Shown: positions 23,401 to 33,665, counted from the first letter of the stretch. The stretch: DNA of 64,000 bases from Pogona vitticeps (GCF_051106095.1 NC_135793.1:5685501-5749500), one strand, 5' to 3'. Translations and numbers: made by a program. Notes: a model not told the origin generated them from the sequence alone.

Positions 23401-25413
23401 TTCACGCTGGAAGATACTCGTAGTTCGTCCACGCAGCTTCAGCTGCAGTCTCTGCACGCTACTCAAAGGAAGACGGATAGTCGGCTGGATGAGCACATTG
23501 CGTACCTCCACTCCCTGGATATATTTGGCCTCTCCGACCATGACCTTATGTACGCCCATGAAACGGTCCATGAGGATGAAGCTGAGAACGAAGATGCCTA
23601 CAGGTACATAGAGCACAGAGTCCAGAAAGCGCAAGAGTTGGTACAGTTGGAATCGCAACTGAAGGAGCAGCTGTTGGGGAACGTTCAAAACTCAACCGAA
23701 GGGGCATGGCTGAAAGAAATGGAATCGGCCACTCAGCCAAAGAGGAAACCACAGAAGGCTCCTCAGAACCATTCGCTTGTCCCCCCGGCATCCATTGAAC
23801 CCACCAATGCTGAAGTTGTCAATCTTGTAACTGAAGAGGATGACAATGACTATGATGAAGTTATCAACATCAGCTCCAAAATAACAAGTCTGCTTATTGA
23901 GGATGTAGCTGAAGAGCAGATACTTCTGGACACATCTAATTTGAGCAGGTCATCCTCCAGAAGTCTAGTTGTTGAGGATGTGGCTGAAGAGCAGATGCTT
24001 CAGGACGCATCTAATTTGAGCAGGTCACCCTCCAAAAGTCTGGTTGTTGAGGATGTGGCTGATGAGCAGATACTTCAGGATGTATCTAATCTGAGCAGGT
24101 CACCCTTCAAGAAGAAAGGACGCCGATCAAGCCGTTTACATGCACCTAAGCGAGAAGGTGATCCAAGCAACATATCCCCATTTCCTGATGCTCCCTCACC
24201 TGACAAGGAAAACTGCAGTCCAGAATCTAACGTGATCTCCCATCACCCAGCTTCCCAAGAGGCGGACAAGGATCAAATGCTTTGGAACAAAACTAACATG
24301 GAGATACCACTCTGTAAGGATGAAGGCAGAGAATCAGTTGATTTACAAGAATATGGGCAAAACCAGGAAGTGAACACTGTAGAGTCTTCTCATCCTGTCG
24401 ATTCCTTATCTGTTGAGGAAAACTGCAGGTCTGGATCTTCTGGGACCTCTGGTGATCCACCTGCCGAGGGAATCAGCAAACCGGAAGATGCCCAAATGGT
24501 GTCATTTCAGCAGTCCTTTGAATATGTTTCTGGAGATGAGAAGCCACAGGCCCAAGCTGAAATGTCTCTCGATGTTCCTACGACCCCACATGGCAAGGCA
24601 CGTGAAATGAATTTGCTGGATGCGGCAACGTCGTTTCAGCTGCAGACCCATAAAATGTCAGAGGGGAGTGCAGTGCAGAAATCCGGAACGGATGAAAAGG
24701 CATTGGGAAGTGAAGGCTTTGCTGCTCCTCTTTCATTCCAGGCTGATTTCAACCTTATTTTGGAGTCTTCCAAAGAGATGCTACAAGACAGATCAACTAA
24801 AGAAATGTCACTGGAGGAGGATATAGAAAATGAGGGATTTCAGCTGAAACTGGACATGTCTATGTCTCACTCTTGGGGAGGAGAAAACAGAAGTGGGAGA
24901 AGCCTCCAGGTTAGCAAAAGTCTTGGTTCTGTGCTTGCGGACAACTCTAGAGCCTCTGATGGGTTGATGGACAACAGCGAGACCTCTTTCACCTATAAGA
25001 AGAAACCTGTGAGAAGAATCATTTCAGATGATGAAGAGGAAGATGAGAGTCTTCTAACAGAACGGAATGAGAGTGGGCGTCGCAGAGAGACATCTGCCAT
25101 GAACCCTCTGAATGGAAACTATATGTCAACCCCAAAGTCCGAGAGACCTCTGGCCGATCTTTGTTTCTCTCCGATGGTGAACAGCGGGAAAAGAAGGTCT
25201 ATTGCTTCCCGGCGATCCCTTGCCAATCTTGTTTTCGATGAGGTGGAAGACATGGTAGAAACTGTCGAATATACTCATGATCTGATGAACTTAGAAAGTG
25301 AATTAACCCGAGGGGACAGTGCTCAGGAGCTGATGGAGTTAGAAGAGGAACTGCTGGATGGCGAGTCAACCTCTGAGAACAGCTTGAGTTGTGCGGGCTC
25401 TCCAGGGGATTGA
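17407..25413 (+). CDS. ERCC6L: ERCC6L / PICH, SNF2-family mitotic DNA translocase
   Basis: ERCC6L (Plk1-interacting checkpoint helicase) is an ATP-driven double-stranded DNA translocase that coats ultrafine anaphase bridges and helps sister chromatid separation. There are two coding exons, 17407-17450 and 21579-25413. The donor GTAAATG and the acceptor TTTACAG join in phase to give M-A-E-F-A-D-P-A-Q-A-E-Q-Y-R-S-Y-V, for 1,292 residues in all (human about 1,250). An N-terminal TPR-like helical pair (residues about 12-50) precedes the SNF2 core. Walker A DDMGLGKT is at 116-123, DEAH at 222-225, and the helicase C motifs DPSWNP (from 550) and DRAYRIGQ (563-570) follow. The acidic, Ser-rich C-terminal tail matches human ERCC6L in RRIISDDEEEDES and ASRRSLANLVFDEVEDM. 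It stops at GSPGD and lacks the C-terminal TPR of the human protein. The tail also holds a 25-residue tandem repeat. Confidence 0.97.
17549..17611. repeat. AT-rich hairpin in ERCC6L intron 1
   Basis: A 27-base left arm (17549-17575) and a 26-base right arm (17586-17611) are inverted complements apart from one indel, with a 10-base loop. It is almost pure A/T and lies about 100 bp inside the first intron. The flanking bases (17515-17548) repeat parts of the arm directly. Confidence 0.85.
18245..18512 (+). mobile_element. BovB (RTE) LINE 3' fragment in ERCC6L intron
   Basis: TCTGGGCACATTCTGAGAAG, CAATACGAGATGGACTGATT and CTTGAATTTGCAAGAGCTGA, with 3' end CGTCATGAGTCAGGGGTGAC TTGATAACG. Truncated at 5', as typical. 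Confidence 0.75.
18705..18872 (+). mobile_element. tRNA SINE, second type
   Basis: CCCAGTGTGGTGTAGATAGA, GGCCTGGGTTCGAATCCCTG (intact B box), GGGTAAACCACTGCTTAAAT and TATCAGGATCGCTATAAGTT. Confidence 0.8.
19113..19282. mobile_element. TA-flanked palindromic MITE
   Basis: Terminal inverted repeats of about 29 bp: TACCGTATTTTTCGCACCAT at the left, and the complement of TACCATATTTTTCGCTCCAT at the right. Both abut TA, suggesting a mariner/Tc1-like TA target. Motifs CATAAGACGCAC and CTTATGGAGCGAA repeat inside. Confidence 0.8.
19722..19880 (+). mobile_element. tRNA SINE (ACA-type) fragment
   Basis: CTAGTGGTATAGTGGTTAAA head and GAGTTCGATCTCAGGCTCAG B box. The body beyond is diverged. Confidence 0.65.
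20905..21140 (-). mobile_element. tRNA SINE with BovB-like tail
   Basis: Reverse strand: AGTTTGATTCCCCCTCGGTG, CAGCCTGGGTGGCCTTGGGC, CAGTCCCAAGGTTGCCCCCT and TATAAGCCAGGATTGACATG. It lies in ERCC6L intron 1, 440 bp before the large exon. Confidence 0.85.
21579..25413 (+). CDS. ERCC6L: ERCC6L large exon with both helicase lobes
   Basis: A single 3.8-kb exon carries 99% of the protein, as in the human gene. Lobe 1 runs from the HQREGVAFLY motif through GTPVQNNLKELWALFDF and FKMEYENPI. Lobe 2 begins near residue 453 (SGKLGFLVTLLERL) and includes TLVFSQS, RIDGTV and LLTTQVGGIGLTLTAATR. RQTTGDKKNPYRYF and QELRELF close the ATPase region. No frame disruption is seen. Codon use is GC-richer in the helicase half than in the disordered tail. 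Confidence 0.97.
23890..24117 (+). repeat. in-frame 75-bp (25-residue) tandem repeat in ERCC6L
   Basis: Three successive copies of a unit with the pattern E-D-V-A-(E/D)-E-Q-x-L-x-D-x-S-N-L-S-R-S start at 23899, 23974 and 24049, exactly 75 bp apart, from about residue 786. Copies 2 and 3 are more alike than copy 1, suggesting stepwise duplication. The unit is acidic, then Ser/Arg-rich (SNLSRSPSKS), and could supply repeated phosphorylation or docking sites. Confidence 0.9.
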
Positions 25414-26280
25414 GTTTTCTTTTCGACTCTCCTGAAAAAAAACACACCCTGATTTTTTCATGTTGCCTAGGAGAAAAGGCAACCCCACGCTTCCTTGAGC
25501 TGCCCAACCGGCCCAGATGTTCTTCAATGGTTTGTACTGTTGTTTCAGAGGGAAGAAACGAAAATTGCACCATCCTTTGGATCCTGAGCTGTACCTTGAA
25601 ATGTGGAAGGGAAGGATCTTGTTCCCCCTTGAAGACTCACCTGCATTGTTGGGCATAAGCTCTTGTGGAATGTGATCCAGATATATCTGATGAAGTGGGT
25701 TAGTAAGTCTGCAAGGGCTTACGCCAAGTAAAATCTATTATCATTCAAGTGTCACAAGGCTCGTTTGTTCTTGATGCATCAGACCACAGGGACACCTCGG
25801 ATATCTTACATCAATGCACTTTTTTTAATGCATACCATTTCACAGATTATGGAGAAGCTATAACAGATTTGCACCTGCTTGGCAGTTTTGTGCAGGAGAA
25901 GTGGGAAGATGGATGTTCTTGCTGATGGGAATGTTTTCCAGGAATTCTTCTCCAGAGAGTAAGACTATGTTTGGTTTATTTTGGTGTGCAGTCTGCCTCC
26001 AAGTCAGATCATTGCGACTTTTAAGAAAAATTAGCTGCTGTTGGTTAAAAATACAGTTCCTTTTACCTTGCAAACCCACCGTGTCCCCTGTTGTCTTGGG
26101 TCACCTTTGAGTTGTGAAGTCAGATGTGTGTGTCTGAATGGAGAATTTCTTCTAGGCAAGCCATAAATATCTTGTTGAAAAAAACAACCACAGCAATTAA
26201 TTTATGTTTGGGTGAGATGTGACTAACTGATGGGGGGGGGAGTTTGGTCCTGGCATTTTCCCTTTCTTGGTGTCTGTGAA
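25414..26280 (+). other. ERCC6L 3' untranslated region and downstream DNA
   Basis: No repeat until 26285 and no AATAAA before about 27466. An ATTAAA occurs at 26488-26493. The transcript end cannot be fixed. Confidence 0.35.
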
Positions 26281-26284
26281 CACT

Positions 26285-26475
26285 GGTGAGCCCAAGAGGG
26301 GATCATGTAGACCATCTGGATGGCTGCCATTGGGGACTGTCAACATGCAAGCTGGCTTTTACTATGGAAAGTTTAGAATCTGTTTTGCATGATGGCAATG
26401 GAACCTTTCCTGGCATTTTGAATCATGGACGCAGAAACAATATCCCACATTTCATAAACCAGAGGGGTGTGTGAG
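26285..26475 (+). repeat. unclassified dispersed repeat, copy 2
   Basis: Collinear with 2125-2345: GTAGACCATCT, GGCTGCCATTGG, CCTGGCATTTTGAATCATGG and TTTCATAAACCAG. Confidence 0.7.
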
Positions 26476-27061
26476 TGTGTTTAAAGGATTAAATTTTAAT
26501 ATTGTGTCACCTAGCAGAAGTGGGAAGAGGCTGTGCAAACAAGTTACATGTGTAATTTGGTTTTGCAAACAGTTGATGTTCTGCTGGTTGCAAGATTCAG
26601 GGAGCCGATACCCTAGTCCATAATATTCCTCCTTCCCTTTCTCTCCTGAGCTGCTTTCTGTCTGGTCCTACATGTATATGCTCAGAAATTAAGTCCACTA
26701 TCAACAGGACATGCTCCCAGTTAGTTTCCAAATAAGTTACGATGTTAGTCTGTCTCAACAAAAGGAAACAGAAGAGGAGGGAACCTAAAATATTGTAGCA
26801 TTTTATAGGCTACCGATTTTTATTTCCATGAAGGTTTTTGCCGATGAAAGTCCACATCCTCAGACCCTGGAGTACAAAGACACGGCCAGTAGATTTATAT
26901 ATATTTCCCCATCACTGACGGAGGATACAGATAATAGACAAAGTGAAAATGGTTCATTAATACAGGAATGGGACTGTCTGGCTGTATATTACTTCAATTT
27001 GCAGGTCCTGGTCATTGCAAGAGCTCCTAGTTAGAATGGGCATGACACTGCAAGTATTAGC

Positions 27062-27203
27062 TCAGCGGCTCCCAGCCTTGGGTAATCCAAATGTTCTTGA
27101 ACTGCATTTCCCAGAACCCTTCACCACCAACTAAGCTAGCCAGGGTTTGGGGAGTTGGAGTCTAAGAACATCTGGATGACCCAAAGTTGGGAGCCCCTTC
27201 ATT
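27062..27203. mobile_element. hAT-type foldback MITE
   Basis: Left CAGCGGCTCCCAGCCTTGGG and right CCCAAAGTTGGGAGCCCCT form the terminal inverted pair. The centre is CTTCACCACCAACTAAGCTA. Confidence 0.75.
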
Positions 27204-27416
27204 AGCGGATTGCAGAGGCCTGGAAGTTGGTGTTCTCCAAATTCTACTGCATACCATTCCTTGAGATTTCTCAGTGGCCAGGGATTCTGGAAGCTGTGGT
27301 TCCAAAGATGTGGCCCCATTTCAGGTCAAGATGGATCAGGGACCCATGAAGACTGTTCCTCCTCACCTAGAAGCCAAATTAATTTCCACTCCATTTCATG
27401 AAACTGCACAAGGACG

Positions 27417-27480
27417 TACTGTATAGCTGCCTAGAGTGGTCCGGCGGGCCAGATAAATCAAATAAAGAAATAAAAGTTTC
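27417..27480 (+). mobile_element. L2-type LINE 3' end fragment
   Basis: GCTGCCTAGAGTGGTCCGGC then AGATAAATCAAATAAAG. Confidence 0.65.
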
Positions 27481-27627
27481 CAAAATTCTTCCAATGCTCG
27501 TAGTTGTAGCTGAAAGGATCATGTTTTTTTTTAAGAATAAGCAAAGATGTGCTGATAATTATGGCTAAAAAACAAGCTCTGCCCTGGCTGGAGCACAACT
27601 GCTGAAATAAACGAAGCTCGTCATGGA

Positions 27628-27755
27628 TAGAATCGTAGAACAGCAGAGCTGGAAGGGACCCTCTAGATCATCAAGTCCAGCCCCTTGTCAAAGAGGTACC
27701 ACAGGGGAATCGAACTCTCAGCCTCTCCTAAACCACCGAGCTACCCAGCAGTTAG
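27628..27755 (-). mobile_element. short tRNA SINE with CR1-like tail
   Basis: Reverse strand: CTGGGTAGCTCGGTGGTTTA head, GAGTTCGATTCCCCTGTGGT, GATGATCTAGAGGGTCCCTT tail. Confidence 0.8.
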
Positions 27756-28054
27756 GTTACCAATAGAAGTCATAATTCGTTTGAGTTAGCGTACTCTAGC
27801 TGGGGCTGACAGCTGAAATGACTCCTAAAATTTGCCCCAAAGCCATTAATTGCATCAGGAGAAAGGGGAAACCAATTTGCCACATAAACATAATCCCCTC
27901 GGGTCTGTTTGAGATTTCAAAAGACTTAGAAAAAAAAGAGGAAGGAACAGGAGGTGCTAGTTGGTTTCTGTTTGCAAAGAAAAAAAGAAAAGGGTACTTC
28001 TAAGGCTTTGAACAATGTGGCAGATGTTGCCAAAATTCTCTTTCTATGGCATAT

Positions 28055-28295
28055 TATAGAACTATAGTGGTAGAAGGGATCCCAAGGGTCCCTAGGTTCA
28101 AACACAGCCCCACTAAGGCAGGAAAGTTGCTGCTAAAGGATTGCTAACAAATGGCCATCTAATGTTTGTTTTAAAATATCCAGCGAAGGTGAGGCCACCA
28201 CCCCCTGAGGCAGTCCATTCTCTTGATGAAGAAGAAATTCTTCCTAATGTTCAGGTGAAATCTCATTTCTTCAAACTTGGGTGCATACGTCACAG
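28055..28295 (-). mobile_element. CR1 LINE 3' fragment
   Basis: Reverse of the CR1 3' end: terminal TATAGAACTATAGTGG, then AGAAGGGATCCCAAGGGTCC, further in AGAAGAAATTCTTCCTAATG and TGGGTGCATACG. Confidence 0.75.
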
Positions 28296-28365
28296 CAGCT
28301 TTTGCAACACACAACATGGAGTTGGGGGACAAAAATAATGAGGGGGTGGTAGAGAGGGGCAAGCT

Positions 28366-28575
28366 GGCTGGATAGCTCACTGTGTTAGGTCTCTGGCTGC
28401 AGAGCTAGAGGTTGGGAGTTTGATTCCCTGCTTGTGCCTCCAGGCAGAACCAGCCTGGGTGGCCTTGGGCCAGCTGCACAGTCCCAAGGTTGCCCCTAGA
28501 GGAAGGGAAGGGTAAAGCACTTCTGAGTTCTCTCTACCTGGAAAAGATACCTGTTAAGCTATCCCTATTACATCC
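28366..28575 (+). mobile_element. tRNA SINE with BovB-class body
   Basis: GCTGGATAGCTCACTGTGTT head, GGGAGTTTGATTCCCTGCTT, GCCTGGGTGGCCTTGGGCCA, CAGTCCCAAGGTTGCCCCTA. The 3' tail is truncated. Confidence 0.85.
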
Positions 28576-28734
28576 TGAGCCTTTCTGTCTTTAAAAATCC
28601 AGAATGGCTCAAGGATCAAACTTACAATTAGAATAGACCTCCTAGGAATCTCATATATCCAATGTCTCAATTCTAGCTGAAATGAACAAAGGGATTTTCC
28701 CCCCAAGAAGGCAACTCAGTCCTAAAAGTATCCT

Positions 28735-28818
28735 GTTTCAGCATGGGCAGTTGGACTGCAGTTCCCATCATCCTTGGGTGTGCTGGCAATGGGAGATGCA
28801 GTCCAACAGTACTTGATG
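28735..28818. mobile_element. small hAT-like foldback
   Basis: GTTGGACTGCAGTTCCCATC and GGGAGATGCAGTCCAAC are inverted around TGTGCTGGCAA. Confidence 0.55.
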
Positions 28819-28829
28819 CCTAAAGAGAG

Positions 28830-29168
28830 CTAATGGTTGTTGTGGGTTTTTTGGGCTCTTTGGCCATGTTCTGAAGGTTGTTCTTCCTAACGTTTCGCCA
28901 GTCTCTGTGGCCGGCATCTTCAGAGGACAGCAACCTGTGCTCTGGTGTAGTTGGCTTGGGAGTGCAGTATTTATGGCTGTGAGATAGGCTTTTGTCTTTT
29001 TCCTGTAGATGGGTGATTAGTGTGTATTGTTGTGCTAAGGGGAAGAGATTATCTGTTCCTGTGGTTGATGGGTGTCATTAGCTGGTCTTTTGTGTGTAGT
29101 GATCCCCTGTCCTTGTGGGTGGGCAGAGTTCCCCTTAGCACAACAATACACCCACAACTATACCTAAA
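28830..29168. repeat. foldback repeat related to 8066-8395
   Basis: Opens with the same arm (ATGGTTGTTGTGGGTTTTTT … GTTTCGCCAGTCTCTGTGGC). It then carries a different hairpin whose arms, TGTATTGTTGTGCTAAGGGG (29023) and CCCCTTAGCACAACAATACA (29131), are perfect complements. Confidence 0.7.
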
Positions 29169-29169
29169 G

Positions 29170-29312
29170 AGAACTGCTGGGTAGCTCATTGGTTTAGGTC
29201 TGCGGAGCCGGAGGTTGGTGGTTCGATTCCCCCACTGTGCCTCCTTGACGGGGGGCTGGATTTTATGATCTCTATAGGGTCCCTTCCAGCTGAGCCATTC
29301 TAAGATGAATAC
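29170..29312 (+). mobile_element. short tRNA SINE with CR1-like tail
   Basis: CTGCTGGGTAGCTCATTGGT head, GTGGTTCGATTCCCCCACTG, TAGGGTCCCTTCCAGCTGAG and the ATTCTAAGAT end. Confidence 0.85.
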
Positions 29313-30526
29313 CTGATGGACTGGCAACTCGACAGACTCTGCCTGACACAACAGGCTGGGGTTAAAGGTGCATCTTGTATCTGAAAATGATGGCCAGAGA
29401 TCACTGGCTGTTTGAAAATAAAAACCAGCCAAATCAATAATGATACACGGCTGTTAAAAGTCAGAAGAGAACAGAGGGCCTGGTCAACTGTGATCTGGGA
29501 CAGAATGGAACATCAATACAAGCTGACAGGCATGCAGCTGTGAAGCTCGATATGACGTCAAAGCACATTTACCTCTTTCCAGTCGTGACGTCAGCCGATA
29601 ATGAGTCACTCCACAAAGAGGGAAGCAGTAACCTTAATCGGTTCTATATTTATAACATTCCAAACAAGAGCTATACTTTGTTCAAAACTAGTTGCGATAT
29701 ATATATATATTTTTGGACCGAGAAATACATGTTTCAATTTGGACAGCTGCCCAAGGGGGATAAAAATCTGGGTGCAGGCTCTGCCGATTCTATTATATCT
29801 GCACCTCCTACCCCTTAAAATGAGACAAAGACATAAAAATGAATCTCTAGTGCTTCTTGGGGAGAGAGAAAAAAACCACAGCTTTTCTGTAGCAAGGTAT
29901 TTTCCTTTAAAGAGGTCCTTTCCTTTAAATGAAGTCACTCATAATCAAGGTAGCGCCGATGATCCCCGATAGTTTTTTTTCATCAACTGCTTAGGAGATT
30001 GAGATGTTTTTAAAACCTTTGGGTACTTGCCTCCCAAATTTGATGCATAGACTGTCATGGAAGAATGATGATGGAAACGCTGTGGCATCAAACGAGAGCT
30101 GCGAAAGGAGGAAAATGAGATTTCGTACACTGAAAACACTTTGCAGAGACACTGAAAAAGCAACAGATCTCTTGAATGTTTTTTTTTCCTGTTAAGACAG
30201 GATTTGGCAAGATTTTGTAAATGTTATGTGCTCTTCTTGCCGATACACTCTTTCTCTGCTGGCAAAGCAAAATTATTTTCAATTAAGACTTACTGGGAAG
30301 CACACAGCTCTCATACCTCCTTTGTTTTTGACTGTGTGCAGGCATACAGTCCCTGTATGCCTACAACTTCCCCCTTAGTTGCCAAATTTAAAAGATGGCA
30401 AAACAACAACACACACACATAACACACATTCATAACAGTGTTTTCCTTAAAACAAGGCACACAGGGAGCATGCATCTTGTTTACAAGGTGATTAGCATAC
30501 CTAAAACTGGTAGAAAAAAAGGCGTG

Positions 30527-30955
30527 TACAGTGGCACCTCGCTAGACAGTTACCCCGCATGACAATTTTTTCTCTAGACATTGACTTTTTGCAATCGCTA
30601 TAGCGATTCGCAAAACAGTGATTCCTATGGGGGAATTTTGCTGGACAATGTTTGGTCCCTGCTTCGCAAACCGATTTTTGCTAGACAACGATTTGGACAG
30701 CTCCCTCCGCACTCGCAAAACGGGTGTTTTCGGGATCTAAGCTTCACAAGACAGCTATTTAAACAGCTGATCGGCGGTTCGCAAAGCGGCTTTCCTATGG
30801 CTGATCTTTGCTAGACAACGACGATTCTTCCCCTTTGGAACGTATTAAACAGGTTTCAATGCATTCCAATGGGGAAATGCTTTTCGCTAGACAATGAGTT
30901 CGCTAAACAGCGATTTCAGTGGAACGGATTATCATATCTAGTGAGCACCACTGTA
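30527..30955. mobile_element. Tigger/pogo-type MITE, complete
   Basis: Inverted ends TACAGTGGCACCTCGCTAGA and the complement of CTAGTGAGCACCACTGTA are flanked by TA. It is 429 bp, with internal repeats GCTAGACAACGA and GCAAAACG, and has no ORF. Confidence 0.85.
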
Positions 30956-31539
30956 CTTATCTCACATCTGGCTGGAAGAAAAAATGCAGTTGCAGCTTCC
31001 TACAGCTGTTTTTTTTTGCAGCGGGGCTTATAGTTTTATAGCACCAGACAGAAGGAGCGTACATGCTATTTTTTAGTTTCTTGGAGCGCTAACCTGCTTG
31101 AGAACAAGAATGTTCCTTACTGCTTTGTTTGGGGGCAAATTGTGGTCTCTCCTCCCCACTGCCTTCTGCTACTGATATTGAGCAGTAGAAAGTCCAGCTC
31201 AACTCATCTGCTTAAGCTGCCTGCCTCTGCATTAATAAATCAGGAGAGCCATGTATGTTACCGTTACCTGCAAGCATGCAATTTTCCAATTTAGGGAAAC
31301 CTTTCGAATGAATGTGCTCATTGCAAACAAAGAGCAGCAGCTCCATGTGTTGCATCAATCCTTGTCATGTTAGGTTTTCCTACTGCCATCCATTTTTTCC
31401 CAAGTGTTATGCCTTCTCCTGTGGGTCTTGCCTTTTTTGTGATGCATCCAAAGTTTGATCTCAGCCCAGTAGGCTTGGTTTGGTGTGATAGTAATAACAA
31501 CCAAATGTTCTCAAACCAAGTCAGACTGGGAGAGACATT

Positions 31540-31688
31540 TACCAGTCCCTTCTTCTGGGGACACCCTGGGGCCATGACAGCTTGCCCAAGGATACCCAGG
31601 CTAGCCTTCTCCTGAGAGGCATAGTAGAGAAGAAAACTATGAACCTCTGGCTCTGTACCCTGGTGTCCTTGACTCAGTGCGATGGGCA
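31540..31688 (-). mobile_element. tRNA SINE fragment, minus strand
   Basis: Diverged CAGCCTGGGTA… block read in reverse (ACCCAGGCTAGCCTTCTCCT) and GAACCTCTGGCTCTG. Its head meets the next SINE head. Confidence 0.6.
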
Positions 31689-31895
31689 CTTGGCTGCAGA
31701 ATCAAAGTTTGGGAGTTAAGTTCTCCGTTGTACTTCCTAGGAGAAGAGTTAACTTGTGCAACCCTGGGCAATCTGCAGAACCACCCGGTGCCCTCAGAAG
31801 AAGGGAATAGCAAACCACTTCTGAATGCTGTATAGCAAGGGAAACCTGGAAAGGGACGCCGTTAAGTCAGAATTGGCTCAATGGCATGTTATTAT
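31683..31895 (+). mobile_element. tRNA SINE with BovB-like tail, diverged
   Basis: CTTGGCTGCAGAATCAAAGT, GAGTTAAGTTCTCCGTTGTA, CTGGAAAGGGACGCCGTTAA, GTCAGAATTGGCTCAATGGC. Confidence 0.65.
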
Positions 31896-31989
31896 CATTA
31901 TAATATCCATAAAGATCTCCCAACATATTTCAAACGAGTCCATTGTAAATATTCCTGCCAACTTGGAATCAACTTAAGAGAAATTCTAA

Positions 31990-32097
31990 CAAGGCTTTTT
32001 CAAGCCTTGTTAGCCGCCCCGAGTAGACGTAGTCTAGAGGGGCGGGGTAAAAATCCAATGAATGAATGAATGAATGAATGAATGAAGAAATAAATAA
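31990..32097 (+). mobile_element. L2-type LINE 3' end with (AATG)n tail
   Basis: TTAGCCGCCCCGAGTAGACG, GGGGCGGGGTAAAAATCCAA, then seven AATG units and AAATAAATAA. Confidence 0.7.
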
Positions 32098-32228
32098 GGT
32101 AAATTTGGGATTTAAGGAGTGGATTCGCCATTTCTATTCCCGGAGTTTCCATAGCTGAGTAGTGATTTGAACCCAGGCCTCCTGAGACCTAGCGCATCAC
32201 TCTATCCACTATGACACACTGGGTACAA
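32098..32228 (-). mobile_element. tRNA SINE, second type
   Basis: Reverse strand: CCCAGTGTGTCATAGTGGAT head and GGAGGCCTGGGTTCAAATCA B box. 3' truncated. Confidence 0.75.
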
Positions 32229-32254
32229 ACTGGGGGAAGCTAGGGACACTATTG

Positions 32255-32512
32255 ATCAGGAATGGGGACTTGAGCTGCTGGACTTGCTGTCAAGTTGGAC
32301 TTAAGTTGCATCAGTAACTCAACTCAGACTTGACTGAGGGTCCCCCCCCCCCAATGACGAAGTTGATGCACACCTCAGAGTCTACCCACTCCTTATCTTA
32401 GTTTCCAGGGGAAAACAGCTTGTTCGTAATAGGCACTTGGGACTTGGTGCCAAAGACTTGGAGTCAGACTTGGGACTTGCATCCAAAGACTTGCCAATCT
32501 TCCTTGTTATTG
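32255..32512 (+). repeat. GACTTG-rich repeat, copy 1
   Basis: Recurring GACTTG, GACTTGGGACTTG and ACTCAGACTTGACTGAGGGT. A second copy lies in reverse at 53710-53980. Confidence 0.7.
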
Positions 32513-33500
32513 GTTAAGATGGTCAATTATTGACCATTATTCCGTCTATAGCCCATGTGATATTCCAGCTGCCTTCCTCTGACCGGCCAAGGGCACGCCC
32601 CCTTTTTCCTTCCCTGCATCCAGACTATTACTCAGGGATGAATCAACTGGCTTAAGCTCATTGGCCGGCAATGAGCAAACACATTAAATCAAATGAGTGT
32701 TGCGTTCCTCTCTAATTTGTGCTGAGCAATCCTATCGGTGTTTCATCTCATTGAAGTGTGACGATGTTGGGTCAAAGCACAGTGTTAGCAATGTCTGGAA
32801 TCACATTCAGTGCTGAGTTACGGTCACCGAGGACTTCCATGAAAGGAAGAAACAGAAACGTTGATGCAGATGGTCTTGGGCAGATTCCTGCTACCTATAG
32901 GTTGCCCCATTTTTCCAGGCCTGTATCAATGATGACCTCTCCACTTTATGCTTAGAACCACCATGTGAGTAAAGTGATTGTGTGACAGAGGGATTGGCCC
33001 AAGATCACCCACACAGTGAGTTTCAGAGGGACTTGAACCCGAGTCTTATGGGGTAGACGAGTCCTAGTGTTTGTGGGCACCTGGTGAGGAATCCTCTTCT
33101 GCCTTTGTACTGTACCATTTCTCTGGCTTGAAGAATACGATTCTAGCACTCATAATTAAGCATGGAAGATTTGGATTTTTTTTCACTCCAGCTACCAGAA
33201 TTCATCGGGAATTTCCCAAGCTATCATTCTGGCAGCTTTAGCCAAGAAACCCAAGTCCTTGGGGGTGTCCCACAATGGCTGTGGCTGGTTGTCCCACCTC
33301 CCCACATTGTCCACCAGCCATGATGGCTACTAACCAGCCTCTGAAATCCTTGTCAGGCTCAGCTGGCACCCCTTGTGACAGATTTGCCCGAAGATTGCCT
33401 TGTCCTCACACTCTTGGCCCTGAAGAATTCCATTCTCACCCTCTTAGGGGCAACCTGGCTAGACCGTGACTGCCTCGCGGCTAGATGATCCCAGACTTTC
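32513..33500. other. intergenic, no gene seen
   Basis: Part of 32960-33060 resembles a protein-poor SINE or MIR-like segment (GTGACAGAGGGATTGGCCCA, ACTTGAACCCGAGTC), too short to name. Confidence 0.4.
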
Positions 33501-33504
33501 AGGG

Positions 33505-33665
33505 AATCATAGAATGGCAGAGCTGGAAGGGACCCTGCAGAAGATCATCTGATCCGATGCTCTGCCAATACAGGAGATCTACCTCTAAAGCATCTCTGAT
33601 GGGAGGGGGGCATCTAACCTCTACTCAAACCTACCCCGAGGAAGGAGAGTCTACCACCACATGCT
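33505..33665 (-). mobile_element. CR1 LINE 3' fragment
   Basis: Reverse CR1 end: AATCATAGAATGGCAGAGCT, GGAAGGGACC, GAAGGAGAGTCTACCACC. It borders the CpG island. Confidence 0.75.
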
